Assembly (NCBI RefSeq): GCF_002006755.1
Contig: NZ_MVDO01000077.1
Location: 1 to 51,108, forward strand
DNA length: 51,108 bases
Source of the DNA: Wohlfahrtiimonas larvae
GTDB taxonomy: Bacteria > Pseudomonadota > Gammaproteobacteria > Cardiobacteriales > Wohlfahrtiimonadaceae
Direction of reading: 5' to 3'
A program made the translations under genes and the position numbers. Positions 37,900 through 46,821 of this stretch are shown here, piece by piece (positions within the stretch are counted from its first letter, which is position 1; each line of letters starts with the position of its first letter). The notes beneath the pieces are model-generated. The model saw only the letters and a list, made by a program, of their open reading frames with translations, was not told where the DNA came from and ran no database searches.

Positions 37900-38928
37900 A
37901 TGAAAAGATTTCTATTAACTGTTGTATTAGGACTATTTGTAAACCAAACTTTGACTTGGGCAGATACTCTTGAGGAACAGCAAGAAGAGTTCCGAAAAGT
38001 TCTAACCATGCGATTTAAATACGAAAACCTTAAATCTATTCGAGACAATTATGAAAAAGAGCTCAATGTATTAGAGGCGCAGTATGAACGCAATAAACAA
38101 ATTGAAGATTTCCAGAAAAAACAGCGTCCAGATAATATACAAACAGCAGTATATACAAAACCCTTCGCTTTCACTTCTGCAACAGAATGGGATCAATTAC
38201 TTAAAGGATATTCCGAATCACTGACAGTTACAAAAATTCCTCGTAAGAATTCTACTGATCTTATTTTTCATTTCCCCAATATTTCAAGTGCTACGCAATC
38301 AAAATTTGAAACATATAAAATACAAACGCCTACGTGGAAAGTTATTTCTGTACTGTTATCTTCAGGCAAATTAATTCCAGTAGACAAAACTATTTCACCT
38401 AAACTAGATGAACAATCCATCACTGTAGAAACTAATAATGCATCCATTCTCAAAATTAATTTAGTCATGAACTATCAATTGCCATCAGAGAAAAACGCTA
38501 AAACAATCCTGACACAAAATAACCCCAATGGTAATGATATGATGTTACTGCCATCTTTTGACAATGTTGCAACATTGCAATTAACTCAAGAAAAAGCAAA
38601 TTCTATTATTCATATTGATGCCATTGATGTTCGTAATAATACATTGGCGACAAAAACCCCTGAAAAAATTACAAACACTAATGATCTCTCCACACAAGCT
38701 ATCCGCATTGATATGCTTAAAGGGTTCATAAAAGCATTAGATGATAAAGAAATTAAAAATCAAAAAGATGCCATAGAATATTTGGTCAATAATTCAGAAT
38801 CATATTTAATCTCATCTAATAGCACAATCAGACAACTGTCTAAATCTTTTACAGGTAAAATTGAGCAAGTGGTTGTTTATACAATTGATACCCCGATTGA
38901 GAAACACTACGAATTCTCCATCTATTAA
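37900..38928 (+). CDS. Secreted protein of unknown function
   Basis: I do not recognise this 342-residue protein. It has a signal peptide (MKRFLLTVVLGLF..., cleaved near TWA-DT), a coiled-coil stretch just after it (roughly 22-65, Glu/Lys/Arg-rich), then a mainly beta-looking globular part. There are no cysteines that I can see in the mature region and no metal motif. The start is ATG 37900 with CTAGG upstream; a TTG two codons earlier is less likely. It probably resides in the periplasm. Gene context (potI before, comEA after) gives no function. Confidence 0.7.
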   Translation: MKRFLLTVVLGLFVNQTLTWADTLEEQQEEFRKVLTMRFKYENLKSIRDNYEKELNVLEAQYERNKQIEDFQKKQRPDNIQTAVYTKPFAFTSATEWDQLLKGYSESLTVTKIPRKNSTDLIFHFPNISSATQSKFETYKIQTPTWKVISVLLSSGKLIPVDKTISPKLDEQSITVETNNASILKINLVMNYQLPSEKNAKTILTQNNPNGNDMMLLPSFDNVATLQLTQEKANSIIHIDAIDVRNNTLATKTPEKITNTNDLSTQAIRIDMLKGFIKALDDKEIKNQKDAIEYLVNNSESYLISSNSTIRQLSKSFTGKIEQVVVYTIDTPIEKHYEFSIY

Positions 38929-38981
38929 AAACAATTTAATTTATTAATGTAAATTTACATAAATAAATGAAAGTGATAATA

Positions 38982-39013
38982 ATATAACTCCCTATCAATA
39001 CAAGGAGTTATAT
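38982..39013 (+). promoter_or_regulatory. Hairpin sequestering the comEA ribosome binding site
   Basis: ATATAACTCC (38982-38991) pairs perfectly with GGAGTTATAT (39004-39013) across a 12-base loop. The right arm contains most of the AAGGAG (39002-39007) of comEA, so translation would need melting or an activator. Just upstream is the palindrome ATGTAAATTTACAT (38947-38960). Confidence 0.6.
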
Positions 39014-39016
39014 GTT

Positions 39017-39307
39017 ATGAAAACCATTAAAATCATAACCACTATTTTTGCAGTTTGTGGTTTTCTTTCTGTTGCATCTGCCTTAAATATTAATACAGCG
39101 GATGCACCAACTTTAAGCGCTGAACTCAAAGGTATTGGTATCACAAAAGCTGAAGCAATTGTGAATTTCCGCACCGAACATGGCCCTTTTTCTGAACCAG
39201 AAGATTTAATTGCTGTTCCTGGCATTGGCCCTAAATTAGTAGAAACAATTCGTGATCATATTACCTTCGATGATCAAGAGAAAGAAGCAACAGAATCTAC
39301 ACAATAA
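39017..39307 (+). CDS. comEA: ComEA-like helix-hairpin-helix DNA-uptake protein
   Basis: 96 residues: a signal peptide (to about SVASA, residue 22), then one helix-hairpin-helix domain starting LNINTADAPTL. The two HhH turns are LKGIGITKAEAIVNFR and AVPGIGPKLVETI. ComEA binds incoming DNA in the periplasm during natural transformation. The start is ATG 39017; an ATG at 39012 stops after one codon. Its ribosome binding site lies in a hairpin. It is followed 15 bases later by a pseudopilin gene. Confidence 0.9.
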   Translation: MKTIKIITTIFAVCGFLSVASALNINTADAPTLSAELKGIGITKAEAIVNFRTEHGPFSEPEDLIAVPGIGPKLVETIRDHITFDDQEKEATESTQ

Positions 39308-39322
39308 TTTTTATCAACGATC

Positions 39323-39856
39323 ATGAAACAAAGAGGTATGACACTCATCGAACTCATGATCGTTTTATCCATTATTAGTATCAGTGCTTTACTCGCTATT
39401 CCCTCTTTTTCTGAACTCTTTCATCAATATTATTATAAGAATGCGGCACTGATATTGAATAAAGATATTAGATTTGCCAAAACTACCGCAAACCAGCGAA
39501 AAATGCGCGTTTCTATGTGTATATCAATAGATCATATTACTTGTTTGGACGAGCCATCCATGCAATGGCATCAAGGTTGGATTGTTTTTCTAGATCCTAA
39601 CAATAATTTTACACCAACACCGAATAATATACTTCGTCAAAGACCATCACAACACCCATCTGTTTACATTTATAGCAGTTATAATATTCAAAATGGGGTG
39701 CAATTCAATATTGGTAAAAAAGCAGGCCGCAGTTTAGGCACAGGATTAGCCAATGGTTATTTTATGATTTGCGGACAAAATCGAAACGCCCAAAAACTGA
39801 TTATCAATGTATATGGACGTTTACGTAAGGAGGAACTAATGCATTGTGAAAACTAG
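39323..39856 (+). CDS. FimT/GspH-type minor pseudopilin
   Basis: 177 residues. A short leader MKQRG is cleaved before [24 protein letters not shown], the type IV prepilin signature. The rest has the GspH/FimT domain, with several Cys and the late GRSLGTGLANGYFMICGQNR in place of the usual N-G-x-GxF strand. FimT binds DNA in some species and helps uptake; the comEA neighbour fits. Its stop overlaps the convergent perM-like gene by four bases. Confidence 0.85.
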   Translation: MKQRGMTLIELMIVLSIISISALLAIPSFSELFHQYYYKNAALILNKDIRFAKTTANQRKMRVSMCISIDHITCLDEPSMQWHQGWIVFLDPNNNFTPTPNNILRQRPSQHPSVYIYSSYNIQNGVQFNIGKKAGRSLGTGLANGYFMICGQNRNAQKLIINVYGRLRKEELMHCEN

Positions 39857-40926
39857 AATTTTTTACCCATATAAAAATCGCTAGAAGTATATGCCTCATA
39901 AGCTTCTCTTAATCCCACCATTAATACAGCACACACAGGTAAGGCTAATAAAATACCAAAGAAACCAAATAAAGTACCACCTGTCATTAGCGCAAATATT
40001 ACAGATACTGGATGCATTCCCAATTTATCACCCACCAATTTAGGTGTCAAAACAAAGCTTTCCAACAACTGCCCAATGCCAAAAACAATACCAACCAACA
40101 GGCATAATTTATAGTCATGCGTTTGGAACCAAGCCATCGCTAAACCTGATACAATTCCAGTAGTTGCACCTAAATATGGAATAAAGCTGATGAGCCCTGC
40201 AATCATACCAATCAATAGGCCAAATTCTAATCCAACAACTGTCAACCCTAAGCTATAAACTACAGCTAATACAAACATAACAGATAATTGACCTCTCATA
40301 AAACTACCTAACATATCATTAGCATCTGTTAAAAAAGTAGTAATTTTGCCACGTGCTCCTAAAGGAATCAGCTTAATCAGCTTACCATTGATTAATTCCC
40401 AATCACGCATAAAATAGAATGTCAGCATTGGAATTAAAAATAAACTTGTTACAAATCCAATGATTGCAAGTGTTGAAGATGTTAATGACCCTATAATTTT
40501 CTTCAAAGTTTCACTAATGACACCACCATAATTACTCAATGCCTCTTGTACAGTTGCAAAGTTAAGTTTAACGAATTCAGGTGACAACTCTTTACCTAAT
40601 GGCTTAAAAATAATTTCTTGTAACCAATTGACAATTAAAGGCAACTTATTCAATAGTAAAATGACTTGATTAATCAACATAGGTACGAAAATTAATAGTA
40701 ACAATAAAAATATAATCACTAAGACACAAAAAACTAATGTGACAGCCCACATCCTAGAAATTTTTGGAAAACGATGCTGTACCTTAGCAACTATAGGATT
40801 ACCTATATATGCCAAGCCAAAAGCAATCAAGAATGGTGTTAATACAGATCGCAAAAGAAAAACCAGCCAACAGAAAAAAATCACACCCAACCATGTGATA
40901 ATTTGTCGGTTCGTTAATAAACTCAT
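39853..40926 (-). CDS. AI-2E/PerM-family membrane protein
   Basis: 357 residues, about eight membrane helices. LTPFLIAFGLAYIGNPIV near the start, then a periplasmic segment with P-x-L-x-x-W, then FIPYLGATTGIVSGLAMAW and PVSVIFALMTGGTLFGFFGILLALPVCAVL, which are the family motifs of PerM/YdiK/TqsA. Members may export autoinducer-2 or act as Na+/H+ antiporters; the role is unsettled. In many gammaproteobacteria perM-like genes lie near hda or purM; here not. Confidence 0.85.
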   Translation of the reverse strand: MSLLTNRQIITWLGVIFFCWLVFLLRSVLTPFLIAFGLAYIGNPIVAKVQHRFPKISRMWAVTLVFCVLVIIFLLLLLIFVPMLINQVILLLNKLPLIVNWLQEIIFKPLGKELSPEFVKLNFATVQEALSNYGGVISETLKKIIGSLTSSTLAIIGFVTSLFLIPMLTFYFMRDWELINGKLIKLIPLGARGKITTFLTDANDMLGSFMRGQLSVMFVLAVVYSLGLTVVGLEFGLLIGMIAGLISFIPYLGATTGIVSGLAMAWFQTHDYKLCLLVGIVFGIGQLLESFVLTPKLVGDKLGMHPVSVIFALMTGGTLFGFFGILLALPVCAVLMVGLREAYEAYTSSDFYMGKKF

Positions 40927-41035
40927 AGCATACCTATCATAATAATTTAGTCATCGTGAGATTTTACATCAAAAGTATGTCAATGATTCGTTTTTAAAGT
41001 ACAATAAGCCACTTATATTTTTCGATAGGAATTTT

Positions 41036-41374
41036 TTGATAGTGTACAAATTGTCAAAAAACATAATAATCTTATTATGTAGTATCACAGTATTGATATT
41101 CTCCGCATCTGCTCAAAGTAACCATTCAGAAGCTTTAACGATTGATACTAATGAGCAATCGACCATTGGTCTTTGGGTTAAAGATGGAGCTGCAATTAAA
41201 GAGTATCCTGTGTGTTATCAACTTTGGAAATGTGAGAGTGGGCGTCCTACTATGGGAGAAGCAATTACCTTACCTAAGGGCGAATGGGGACTTTGTGAAA
41301 ATTATACAGATAAATCCTCAGATAATTTCTGTACCCAATGCAACGCACCTCCTCCTATTGAAGTTTGTGAATAG
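41036..41374 (+). CDS. Small secreted Cys-rich protein
   Basis: About 112 residues; unrecognised. A hydrophobic signal peptide (ends FSASAQS, near residue 24) leads to a mature part of about 85 residues with six cysteines (YPVCYQLWKCESG, GLCENY, FCTQCNAP, EVCE), likely forming three disulfides or a metal site. The start must be TTG 41036 or GTG 41042; AGGA at 41027-41030 favours TTG. No ATG start fits. It begins a series of small plus-strand genes running to the rnfB-like gene. Confidence 0.6.
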   Translation: MIVYKLSKNIIILLCSITVLIFSASAQSNHSEALTIDTNEQSTIGLWVKDGAAIKEYPVCYQLWKCESGRPTMGEAITLPKGEWGLCENYTDKSSDNFCTQCNAPPPIEVCE

Positions 41375-41388
41375 TAAAAGTGTAAATT

Positions 41389-41652
41389 ATGTTCTATTTA
41401 ATTGATGTACGAACCACAGAAGAATTTAATATGGGGCATTTAGATAATGCAATTCATATAGATTATCGAGAAATTCTTCAAGAAATTGATAATATCACCA
41501 CTGATAAAGAGGCTGATATTTATTTATATTGCCGTTCTGGCGTACGTTCTGCAATTGCAGCCCAGTTACTACATAGTAGAGGCTACTACAAAGCAGAAAA
41601 TATTGGTGGTTATGAAGCGCTCAAAGCTCATGTCGAATCACACAATCCATAA
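41389..41652 (+). CDS. Rhodanese-like single-domain protein
   Basis: 87 residues. Rhodanese fold: LIDVRTTEEFNMGHLDNAIHIDY and the active-site loop YCRSGVRSAIAAQLL with the nucleophilic Cys, then the final GGY helix. It transfers sulfane sulfur to cyanide or thiol acceptors. It has no signal peptide, so it is cytosolic and closer to GlpE than to PspE. It starts 14 bases after the Cys-rich gene. Confidence 0.88.
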   Translation: MFYLIDVRTTEEFNMGHLDNAIHIDYREILQEIDNITTDKEADIYLYCRSGVRSAIAAQLLHSRGYYKAENIGGYEALKAHVESHNP

Positions 41653-41691
41653 TTTTATTCTCTTCGTATTTCATATATTGTAAGGCTATCT

Positions 41692-42132
41692 ATGAAAAAA
41701 ATTTTTCTAACATTATCTTTGATTGCTACTTTAGCAGCATGTACAACAACCACTCAAACAACTAACCATGATGCTACAAATTCAACAGCGTCATCTACAC
41801 AATTTAGTGATCAATGGGTTTCACAATTAAAAACACATAAAACTGCATTAAGAAGCTGTATCGTATCTAATAAAGATATTCAAGCCATTCTATACATGGA
41901 TCCTCAACCTAACGCAACTGTCTTTACCGTCAGTACCAAATCTGGCACAGTGTTAGATTGCTCAGTCAATCCAACCACCAACAATGTTATCAATATTGCA
42001 CCACGCACAGCTAACTTACCGATCAATATCAATAAATTCTACCCTGTCGGAAAACGTTTACCTGATGTGTGCAAAGGGAAAGTTTCAATGCGTGATGAAG
42101 AAGATCGTTTAATGGGAATTGTTTGTTACTAG
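41692..42132 (+). CDS. Lipoprotein of unknown function
   Basis: 146 residues. A lipoprotein signal (MKKIFLTLSLIATLAAC, lipid on Cys17) precedes a Thr/Asn-rich linker and a small domain with three further cysteines (RSCIV, LDCSV, PDVCKG) plus a terminal VCY. The region ILYMDPQPNATVFTVSTKSG looks beta-rich. I do not recognise it. It ends two bases before the next gene's start codon. Confidence 0.7.
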   Translation: MKKIFLTLSLIATLAACTTTTQTTNHDATNSTASSTQFSDQWVSQLKTHKTALRSCIVSNKDIQAILYMDPQPNATVFTVSTKSGTVLDCSVNPTTNNVINIAPRTANLPININKFYPVGKRLPDVCKGKVSMRDEEDRLMGIVCY

Positions 42133-42133
42133 T

Positions 42134-42766
42134 ATGACTTTAGTAGAAAAAATTGATCAGCTCCTCCCACAAACTCAGTGTGAACAATGTGGATTTAGGG
42201 GATGCTTACCCTATGCAGAATCATTAAGCAAAGGCGAATCGAATATTAATCGCTGCCCTCCTGGCGGTATACCTGTGATGAAATCACTAGCGAGATTATT
42301 AAATCAACCAGAAACGCCTATTGATCCTGAATGTGGCACGACGCTACCGCTACATACTGTTTATATCGATGAAACTTTATGCATAGGGTGTACGAAGTGT
42401 ATTCAGGCTTGCCCTATTGATGCCATTGTGGGCACTAAGAAAAAAATGCATACTGTCATTCAGTCAGAATGCACAGGTTGTGATTTATGCATTCCACCTT
42501 GCCCTTTAGATTGCATCTATATCAAACCTAGTGAGGAAGCATTTGTTCCTGAAGTAGGCTTATCTGATATGCAAAAAATTCGTGCAAATAAATCACGTGC
42601 CCGATATCAAGCAAGGCAAAAGCGCAGTGAAAATCGTACAACTATCACAAAGACATTACCACCACAAGAGAAAATTTTGGCGAGCCGTTCAAGTGATGCA
42701 GATATGCTATCATTGATCGCAATGGCAAAAGCAAAGACACAAGCAAAGCACCAAGAGAGAGAATAA
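42134..42766 (+). CDS. RnfB-like ferredoxin without membrane anchor
   Basis: 210 residues from ATG 42134; the in-frame TTG at 42119 lies in the previous gene. It starts directly with the RnfB-type iron-sulfur domain (C16, C19, C24, C41: QCEQCGFRGCLPYAESL...RCPPGG), then two 4Fe-4S motifs, CIGCTKCIQACP and CTGCDLCIPPCP, and a basic C-terminal tail. Full RnfB has an N-terminal membrane helix and works in the Rnf/Rsx complex; here the helix and the other rnf genes are missing while the adjacent nth is kept, as in E. coli rsxABCDGE-nth. It is likely a soluble electron carrier of unknown partner. Confidence 0.85.
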   Translation: MTLVEKIDQLLPQTQCEQCGFRGCLPYAESLSKGESNINRCPPGGIPVMKSLARLLNQPETPIDPECGTTLPLHTVYIDETLCIGCTKCIQACPIDAIVGTKKKMHTVIQSECTGCDLCIPPCPLDCIYIKPSEEAFVPEVGLSDMQKIRANKSRARYQARQKRSENRTTITKTLPPQEKILASRSSDADMLSLIAMAKAKTQAKHQERE

Positions 42767-42768
42767 TC

Positions 42769-43425
42769 ATGGCAAAGTTGTATCAACGTAAAATGAATAA
42801 AGAGGAGATCCTTTCCTTTTTCACTAAATTACGCGATGACAACCCTACTCCGACAACCGAGTTAATTTATTCGTCACCTTTTGAATTATTAGTCGCGGTC
42901 TTACTGTCAGCCCAAGCAACAGATAAAGGTGTCAATAAAGCAACCATTCCAATGTTTAAAGTTGCAAATACTCCTGAGGCAATTGCTGCATTAGGTATTG
43001 AAGGCATTAAAGATTACATTAAAACGATTGGATTATTTAATACTAAAGCAGAAAACTTATATAAAACATGTGTCATTCTACGTGATAAATTTTCAAGTAT
43101 TGTGCCTGATAACCGTAAAGATTTAGAATCATTACCAGGTGTTGGCAGAAAAACAGCTAATGTTATTCTCAATACTGCATTTAAACAGCCAACAATGGCA
43201 GTAGATACGCATATTTTTCGTGTAGGCAATCGTACAGGATTAGCACCGGGCAAAGATGTACTAGAAGTTGAACAAGAGTTACTCAAACGTATTCCCAAAG
43301 ATTTTATGTTAGATGCTCACCATTGGTTAATTTTGTTGGGGCGTTATATTTGTGTGGCTAGGAAACCTAAATGCGCAGCATGTTTAGTATACAATGAATG
43401 CCACTTCAAGGAAAAAACCGCATGA
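42769..43425 (+). CDS. nth: Endonuclease III
   Basis: 218 residues. Base-excision DNA glycosylase/AP lyase for oxidised pyrimidines. Helix-hairpin-helix [13 protein letters not shown] with the catalytic Lys, [15 protein letters not shown] with the catalytic Asp, and a C-terminal 4Fe-4S cluster ([17 protein letters not shown]). It starts two bases after the rnfB-like gene and overlaps lipB by four bases. Confidence 0.96.
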   Translation: MAKLYQRKMNKEEILSFFTKLRDDNPTPTTELIYSSPFELLVAVLLSAQATDKGVNKATIPMFKVANTPEAIAALGIEGIKDYIKTIGLFNTKAENLYKTCVILRDKFSSIVPDNRKDLESLPGVGRKTANVILNTAFKQPTMAVDTHIFRVGNRTGLAPGKDVLEVEQELLKRIPKDFMLDAHHWLILLGRYICVARKPKCAACLVYNECHFKEKTA

Positions 43426-44075
43426 TCATTAAAGACCTAGGCTTAACCTTCTATGGTGAAGTTTACCAAGCAATGCAAGATTTCACTGACCAACGAGATT
43501 CTACAACGGAAGATGAATTTTGGGTAACTGAACACTATCCTGTTTTCACACAAGGATTAGCAGGAAAAGCAGAACATATTTTACAACTCAGCGATATTCC
43601 TATTATCCCCACAGATCGTGGCGGACAAGTAACCTATCACGGTCCTAAACAGTTAGTATTTTATCCTCTATTAAACATAAAAAAAGAACATATATCACCA
43701 AGGCCTTTAGTTTCTCTATTAGAAAAAACTACAATACGAGTATTGACAGACTGTGATATAGATAGCTACGCAAAACCTGATGCCCCTGGTATTTATGTAC
43801 ATCATGAGGGTGAGGAGAAAAAAATTTCTTCTTTAGGGCTAAGAATTAGAAAAGGCTGTTGCTATCATGGATTGGCATTAAATGTAGATATGGATTTACA
43901 ACCTTTTTCTTATATTAATCCTTGTGGTTATCAAGGATTAAAAATGATCAACATTAGCGATTTACACAAAAATTTTGATATTAACATGCTAAAATCCAAG
44001 TTTATTGAATATTTTGTTGCTAGCTTCAATGAGCTTGTTGAACAATCACCAAGGAGAAAACATGCAAGCGAATAA
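43422..44075 (+). CDS. lipB: Octanoyltransferase LipB
   Basis: 217 residues from ATG 43422, which overlaps the nth stop (ATGA). LipB moves octanoyl from ACP to lipoyl domains. Motifs: [19 protein letters not shown], the catalytic Lys in [27 protein letters not shown] and the catalytic Cys in NPCGYQG. An earlier ATG (43398) lies inside nth and is not needed. It overlaps lipA by 14 bases. Confidence 0.95.
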   Translation: MIIKDLGLTFYGEVYQAMQDFTDQRDSTTEDEFWVTEHYPVFTQGLAGKAEHILQLSDIPIIPTDRGGQVTYHGPKQLVFYPLLNIKKEHISPRPLVSLLEKTTIRVLTDCDIDSYAKPDAPGIYVHHEGEEKKISSLGLRIRKGCCYHGLALNVDMDLQPFSYINPCGYQGLKMINISDLHKNFDINMLKSKFIEYFVASFNELVEQSPRRKHASE

Positions 44076-45018
44076 ACCTGTACAAGGCGAAAAATTAAGG
44101 GGTGCTGATAAGGTTGCTCGTATTCCAGTTAAAATTGAACCAACCACACCTGAAACACGTTTAAAAAAACCAACGTGGATTCGCGCCACTTACTCTGGTG
44201 GAAAACGTGTCATGGAACTCAAAGAGATTCTACGTGGTGCAAAGCTTGCAACAGTTTGTGAAGAGGCTGCCTGCCCGAACTTAGGTGAATGTTTCGGAAA
44301 AGGCACTGCAACATTTATGATTATGGGCGCTATTTGTACGCGTCGTTGCCCTTTCTGTGATGTTGGCCATGGCCGCCCTAATCCTTTAGATCAAGAAGAA
44401 CCTAAAAATCTAGCTGAAACAGTGGCTGCAATGAGCCTACGTTATGTAGTTATTACCTCAGTGGATCGTGATGATCTACGTGATGGCGGCGCACAACATT
44501 TTTCTGATTGTATTACAGAATCTCGCGCAATGAATCCAAATCTCAAAATAGAAATTCTTACACCTGATTTCCGAGGCAGAATGGATGTTGCTATTGAAAT
44601 TTTAGCCAAAAACCCACCTGATGTTTTTAATCATAACTTAGAAACCGCACCTCGCTTATACAAAGCAGCTCGTCCTGGCGCTGATTATCAATATTCTTTA
44701 GATTTGCTGAAAAACTTCAAAGAAAAATGCCCTAATGTACCGACTAAATCAGGATTAATGGTTGGTTTAGGTGAAACTGATGAAGAAATTTTAGATGTAA
44801 TGCGTGACTTACGTGCACATAATGTTGACATGCTCACCATCGGACAATACTTACAACCGAGCCCCCATCACCTACCTGTGTTGCGCTATGTCACACCTGA
44901 AACATTTGCAATGTACAAAGAAGAAGGTCTAAAAATGGGCTTTAAAGAAGTTGCATCGGGCCCTATGGTTCGTTCTTCTTATCATGCTGATGTACAAGCA
45001 TCATCACTTATTTCATAA
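44062..45018 (+). CDS. lipA: Lipoyl synthase LipA
   Basis: 318 residues from ATG 44062, with AAGGAG five bases upstream. A radical-SAM enzyme that inserts two sulfurs into octanoyl groups. The auxiliary cluster motif [12 protein letters not shown] and the radical-SAM motif [15 protein letters not shown] are intact, as is the late SSYHAD with the terminal Ser ligand region. It is translationally coupled to lipB. Confidence 0.97.
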   Translation: MQANKPVQGEKLRGADKVARIPVKIEPTTPETRLKKPTWIRATYSGGKRVMELKEILRGAKLATVCEEAACPNLGECFGKGTATFMIMGAICTRRCPFCDVGHGRPNPLDQEEPKNLAETVAAMSLRYVVITSVDRDDLRDGGAQHFSDCITESRAMNPNLKIEILTPDFRGRMDVAIEILAKNPPDVFNHNLETAPRLYKAARPGADYQYSLDLLKNFKEKCPNVPTKSGLMVGLGETDEEILDVMRDLRAHNVDMLTIGQYLQPSPHHLPVLRYVTPETFAMYKEEGLKMGFKEVASGPMVRSSYHADVQASSLIS

Positions 45019-45032
45019 GCAATGAATAATCA

Positions 45033-46061
45033 ATGACTAATAAAGCCAAAGAGATCATCAAGCTACAGAAAATTGTATTTATAGTCAGTACAATTTTATT
45101 TATTATCAAAGTGTTTGCTTGGTGGCTCACTGGCTCTGTGGCAATTTTAACTGATGCTCTTGAAAGCATTATTAATGTTGTTGCTGGCGGATTTACACTA
45201 TATAGCTTATATGTTTCATTTCTTCCAAAAGACCAAAATCATCCTTATGGACATGGTAAAATAGAGTTCATTGCAGCAGGTATTGAAGGTACACTGATTG
45301 CACTCGCTGGCATTTATATTTTCTATGAAGCCATTATGCAACTAATTGATAATAAACACACTATCCAGCAATTAGGCAGCGGTATTATATTAGTTGGACT
45401 CGCAGGAGCAATTAACTATATCTTAGGTTTTATCACTGTCAAAAAAGGTAAAGAACAAAAATCTTTACCATTAATTGCGGGCGGTAAACATTTAATGTCA
45501 GATAGTTACTCCTCCATAGCCTTAATTTTAGGTTTAGGCTTAGTGATGCTGACAGGATGGCTATGGCTAGACAGCGTCATTGCAATCTGTTTTAGCTTAT
45601 TCATCTCCTATACAGGCTTTCATATTATTCGTGAAGCTGTAGCTGGCATTATGGATGAAGCAGATGAAGAACTCTTAAAAGAATATTTAGATGTGCTAAA
45701 TCAACACCGTACTGAAAACTGGATTGATATCCATAATATTCGCTTCATCAAATATGGTAGTAATCTACATTTAGATTGCCACTTAACTGTACCTTGGTTT
45801 TTTAATACTCGCGAAGCTCACAAAGAATATGAAAAATTGCGTGAAATTACACACGAATATTTTGAACATCAAGTTGAACTTTTTGTCCACATTGATGATT
45901 GTGTACCTGAATCATGTGAGGTATGTTCACGTTTTGAGTGCCCATTAAGGCAAAGAAAATTCATTAAAAAAGTCATCTGGGATACGGAAAATACAACACA
46001 AATCCCAAGACATCGAATCGAAAATGTCCATCAACAACAGCAACAAAATACACCTATTTGA
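45033..46061 (+). CDS. Cation diffusion facilitator (CDF) transporter
   Basis: 342 residues, six membrane helices and a cytosolic C-terminal domain. TDALESIINVVAGGFTL (helix 2) and GGKHLMSDSYSSIALILG (helix 5) carry the metal sites; helix 2 has Glu and Asn where zinc-type CDFs have His and Asp, so the metal is uncertain (Zn, Fe, Mn or other). The loop HPYGHGKIEFIAAGIEG is the family signature. The tail adds a Cys motif, DDCVPESCEVCSRFECPLRQ. It overlaps the tatD start by 38 bases. Confidence 0.88.
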   Translation: MTNKAKEIIKLQKIVFIVSTILFIIKVFAWWLTGSVAILTDALESIINVVAGGFTLYSLYVSFLPKDQNHPYGHGKIEFIAAGIEGTLIALAGIYIFYEAIMQLIDNKHTIQQLGSGIILVGLAGAINYILGFITVKKGKEQKSLPLIAGGKHLMSDSYSSIALILGLGLVMLTGWLWLDSVIAICFSLFISYTGFHIIREAVAGIMDEADEELLKEYLDVLNQHRTENWIDIHNIRFIKYGSNLHLDCHLTVPWFFNTREAHKEYEKLREITHEYFEHQVELFVHIDDCVPESCEVCSRFECPLRQRKFIKKVIWDTENTTQIPRHRIENVHQQQQQNTPI

Positions 46062-46821
46062 TTCACATATTCATTTAGATGATCCTAGATTCACTGATGA
46101 TTTATCACAGTTATTAACGGATGCACGTGGCCAAAATATCCATGATTGGATCATCCCTGCCACAACTGCGGAAACTTTCCAAAATATTCACCACATTACA
46201 CAACAGCAACCACATTGTTATGCTGCCTATGGTCTTCATCCATATTTTATTGCTCAACATACAGATGAGTCACTATCTACCCTTCGATCAGCACTCATAC
46301 AGTATCAACCGATTGCTATTGGTGAATGTGGTTTAGATGCTATGATTGAACAGCCAGAGCTGGATAAACAGATTTATTATTTTAAAGCCCAAATTCAGTT
46401 AGCCTTAGAGTTTGATTTACCTTTAATCATTCACACACGCAAGACCCTAGATCTCGTTTTAAAAGAAATTCGTAAACATCCAACATTACGAGGTGTATTA
46501 CACAGCTTTTCAGGCAGTTTGCAACAAGCTAAAATAGCAATAGAACATAATTTTCTCTTAGGATTTGGCGGTACGATCACATTTACCAGAGCGCAAAAGT
46601 TAAGGCATATCATTACAGAACTCTCTCTCAATGACTTTATCATTGAAACAGATGCACCTTTTCAAAGAGGCGCCTATCGAGAAACAGGGATTAATTATCC
46701 TATAGATTTATTAGAAGTTGCCAAAACTATTGCTATTCTTCGTCAAGAACCATTAGAATTAATAGCAGATGCAACAACCAACAATACTCAAAAATTATTT
46801 AAGCTAAAGGATTTTAAATGA
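46024..46821 (+). CDS. TatD-family metal-dependent hydrolase
   Basis: 265 residues. A TIM-barrel metal hydrolase: DSHIHLDDPRF (HxH), GECGLDA (Glu ligand), IIHTRK (His), LHSFSG (His) and IETDAPF (Asp). TatD-type proteins are 3'-5' exonucleases or D-aminoacyl-tRNA-type hydrolases; the group here (TatD/YcfH/YjjV-like) cannot be narrowed. It starts within the CDF gene and overlaps the next gene by four bases (ATGA). Confidence 0.9.
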   Translation: MSINNSNKIHLFDSHIHLDDPRFTDDLSQLLTDARGQNIHDWIIPATTAETFQNIHHITQQQPHCYAAYGLHPYFIAQHTDESLSTLRSALIQYQPIAIGECGLDAMIEQPELDKQIYYFKAQIQLALEFDLPLIIHTRKTLDLVLKEIRKHPTLRGVLHSFSGSLQQAKIAIEHNFLLGFGGTITFTRAQKLRHIITELSLNDFIIETDAPFQRGAYRETGINYPIDLLEVAKTIAILRQEPLELIADATTNNTQKLFKLKDFK

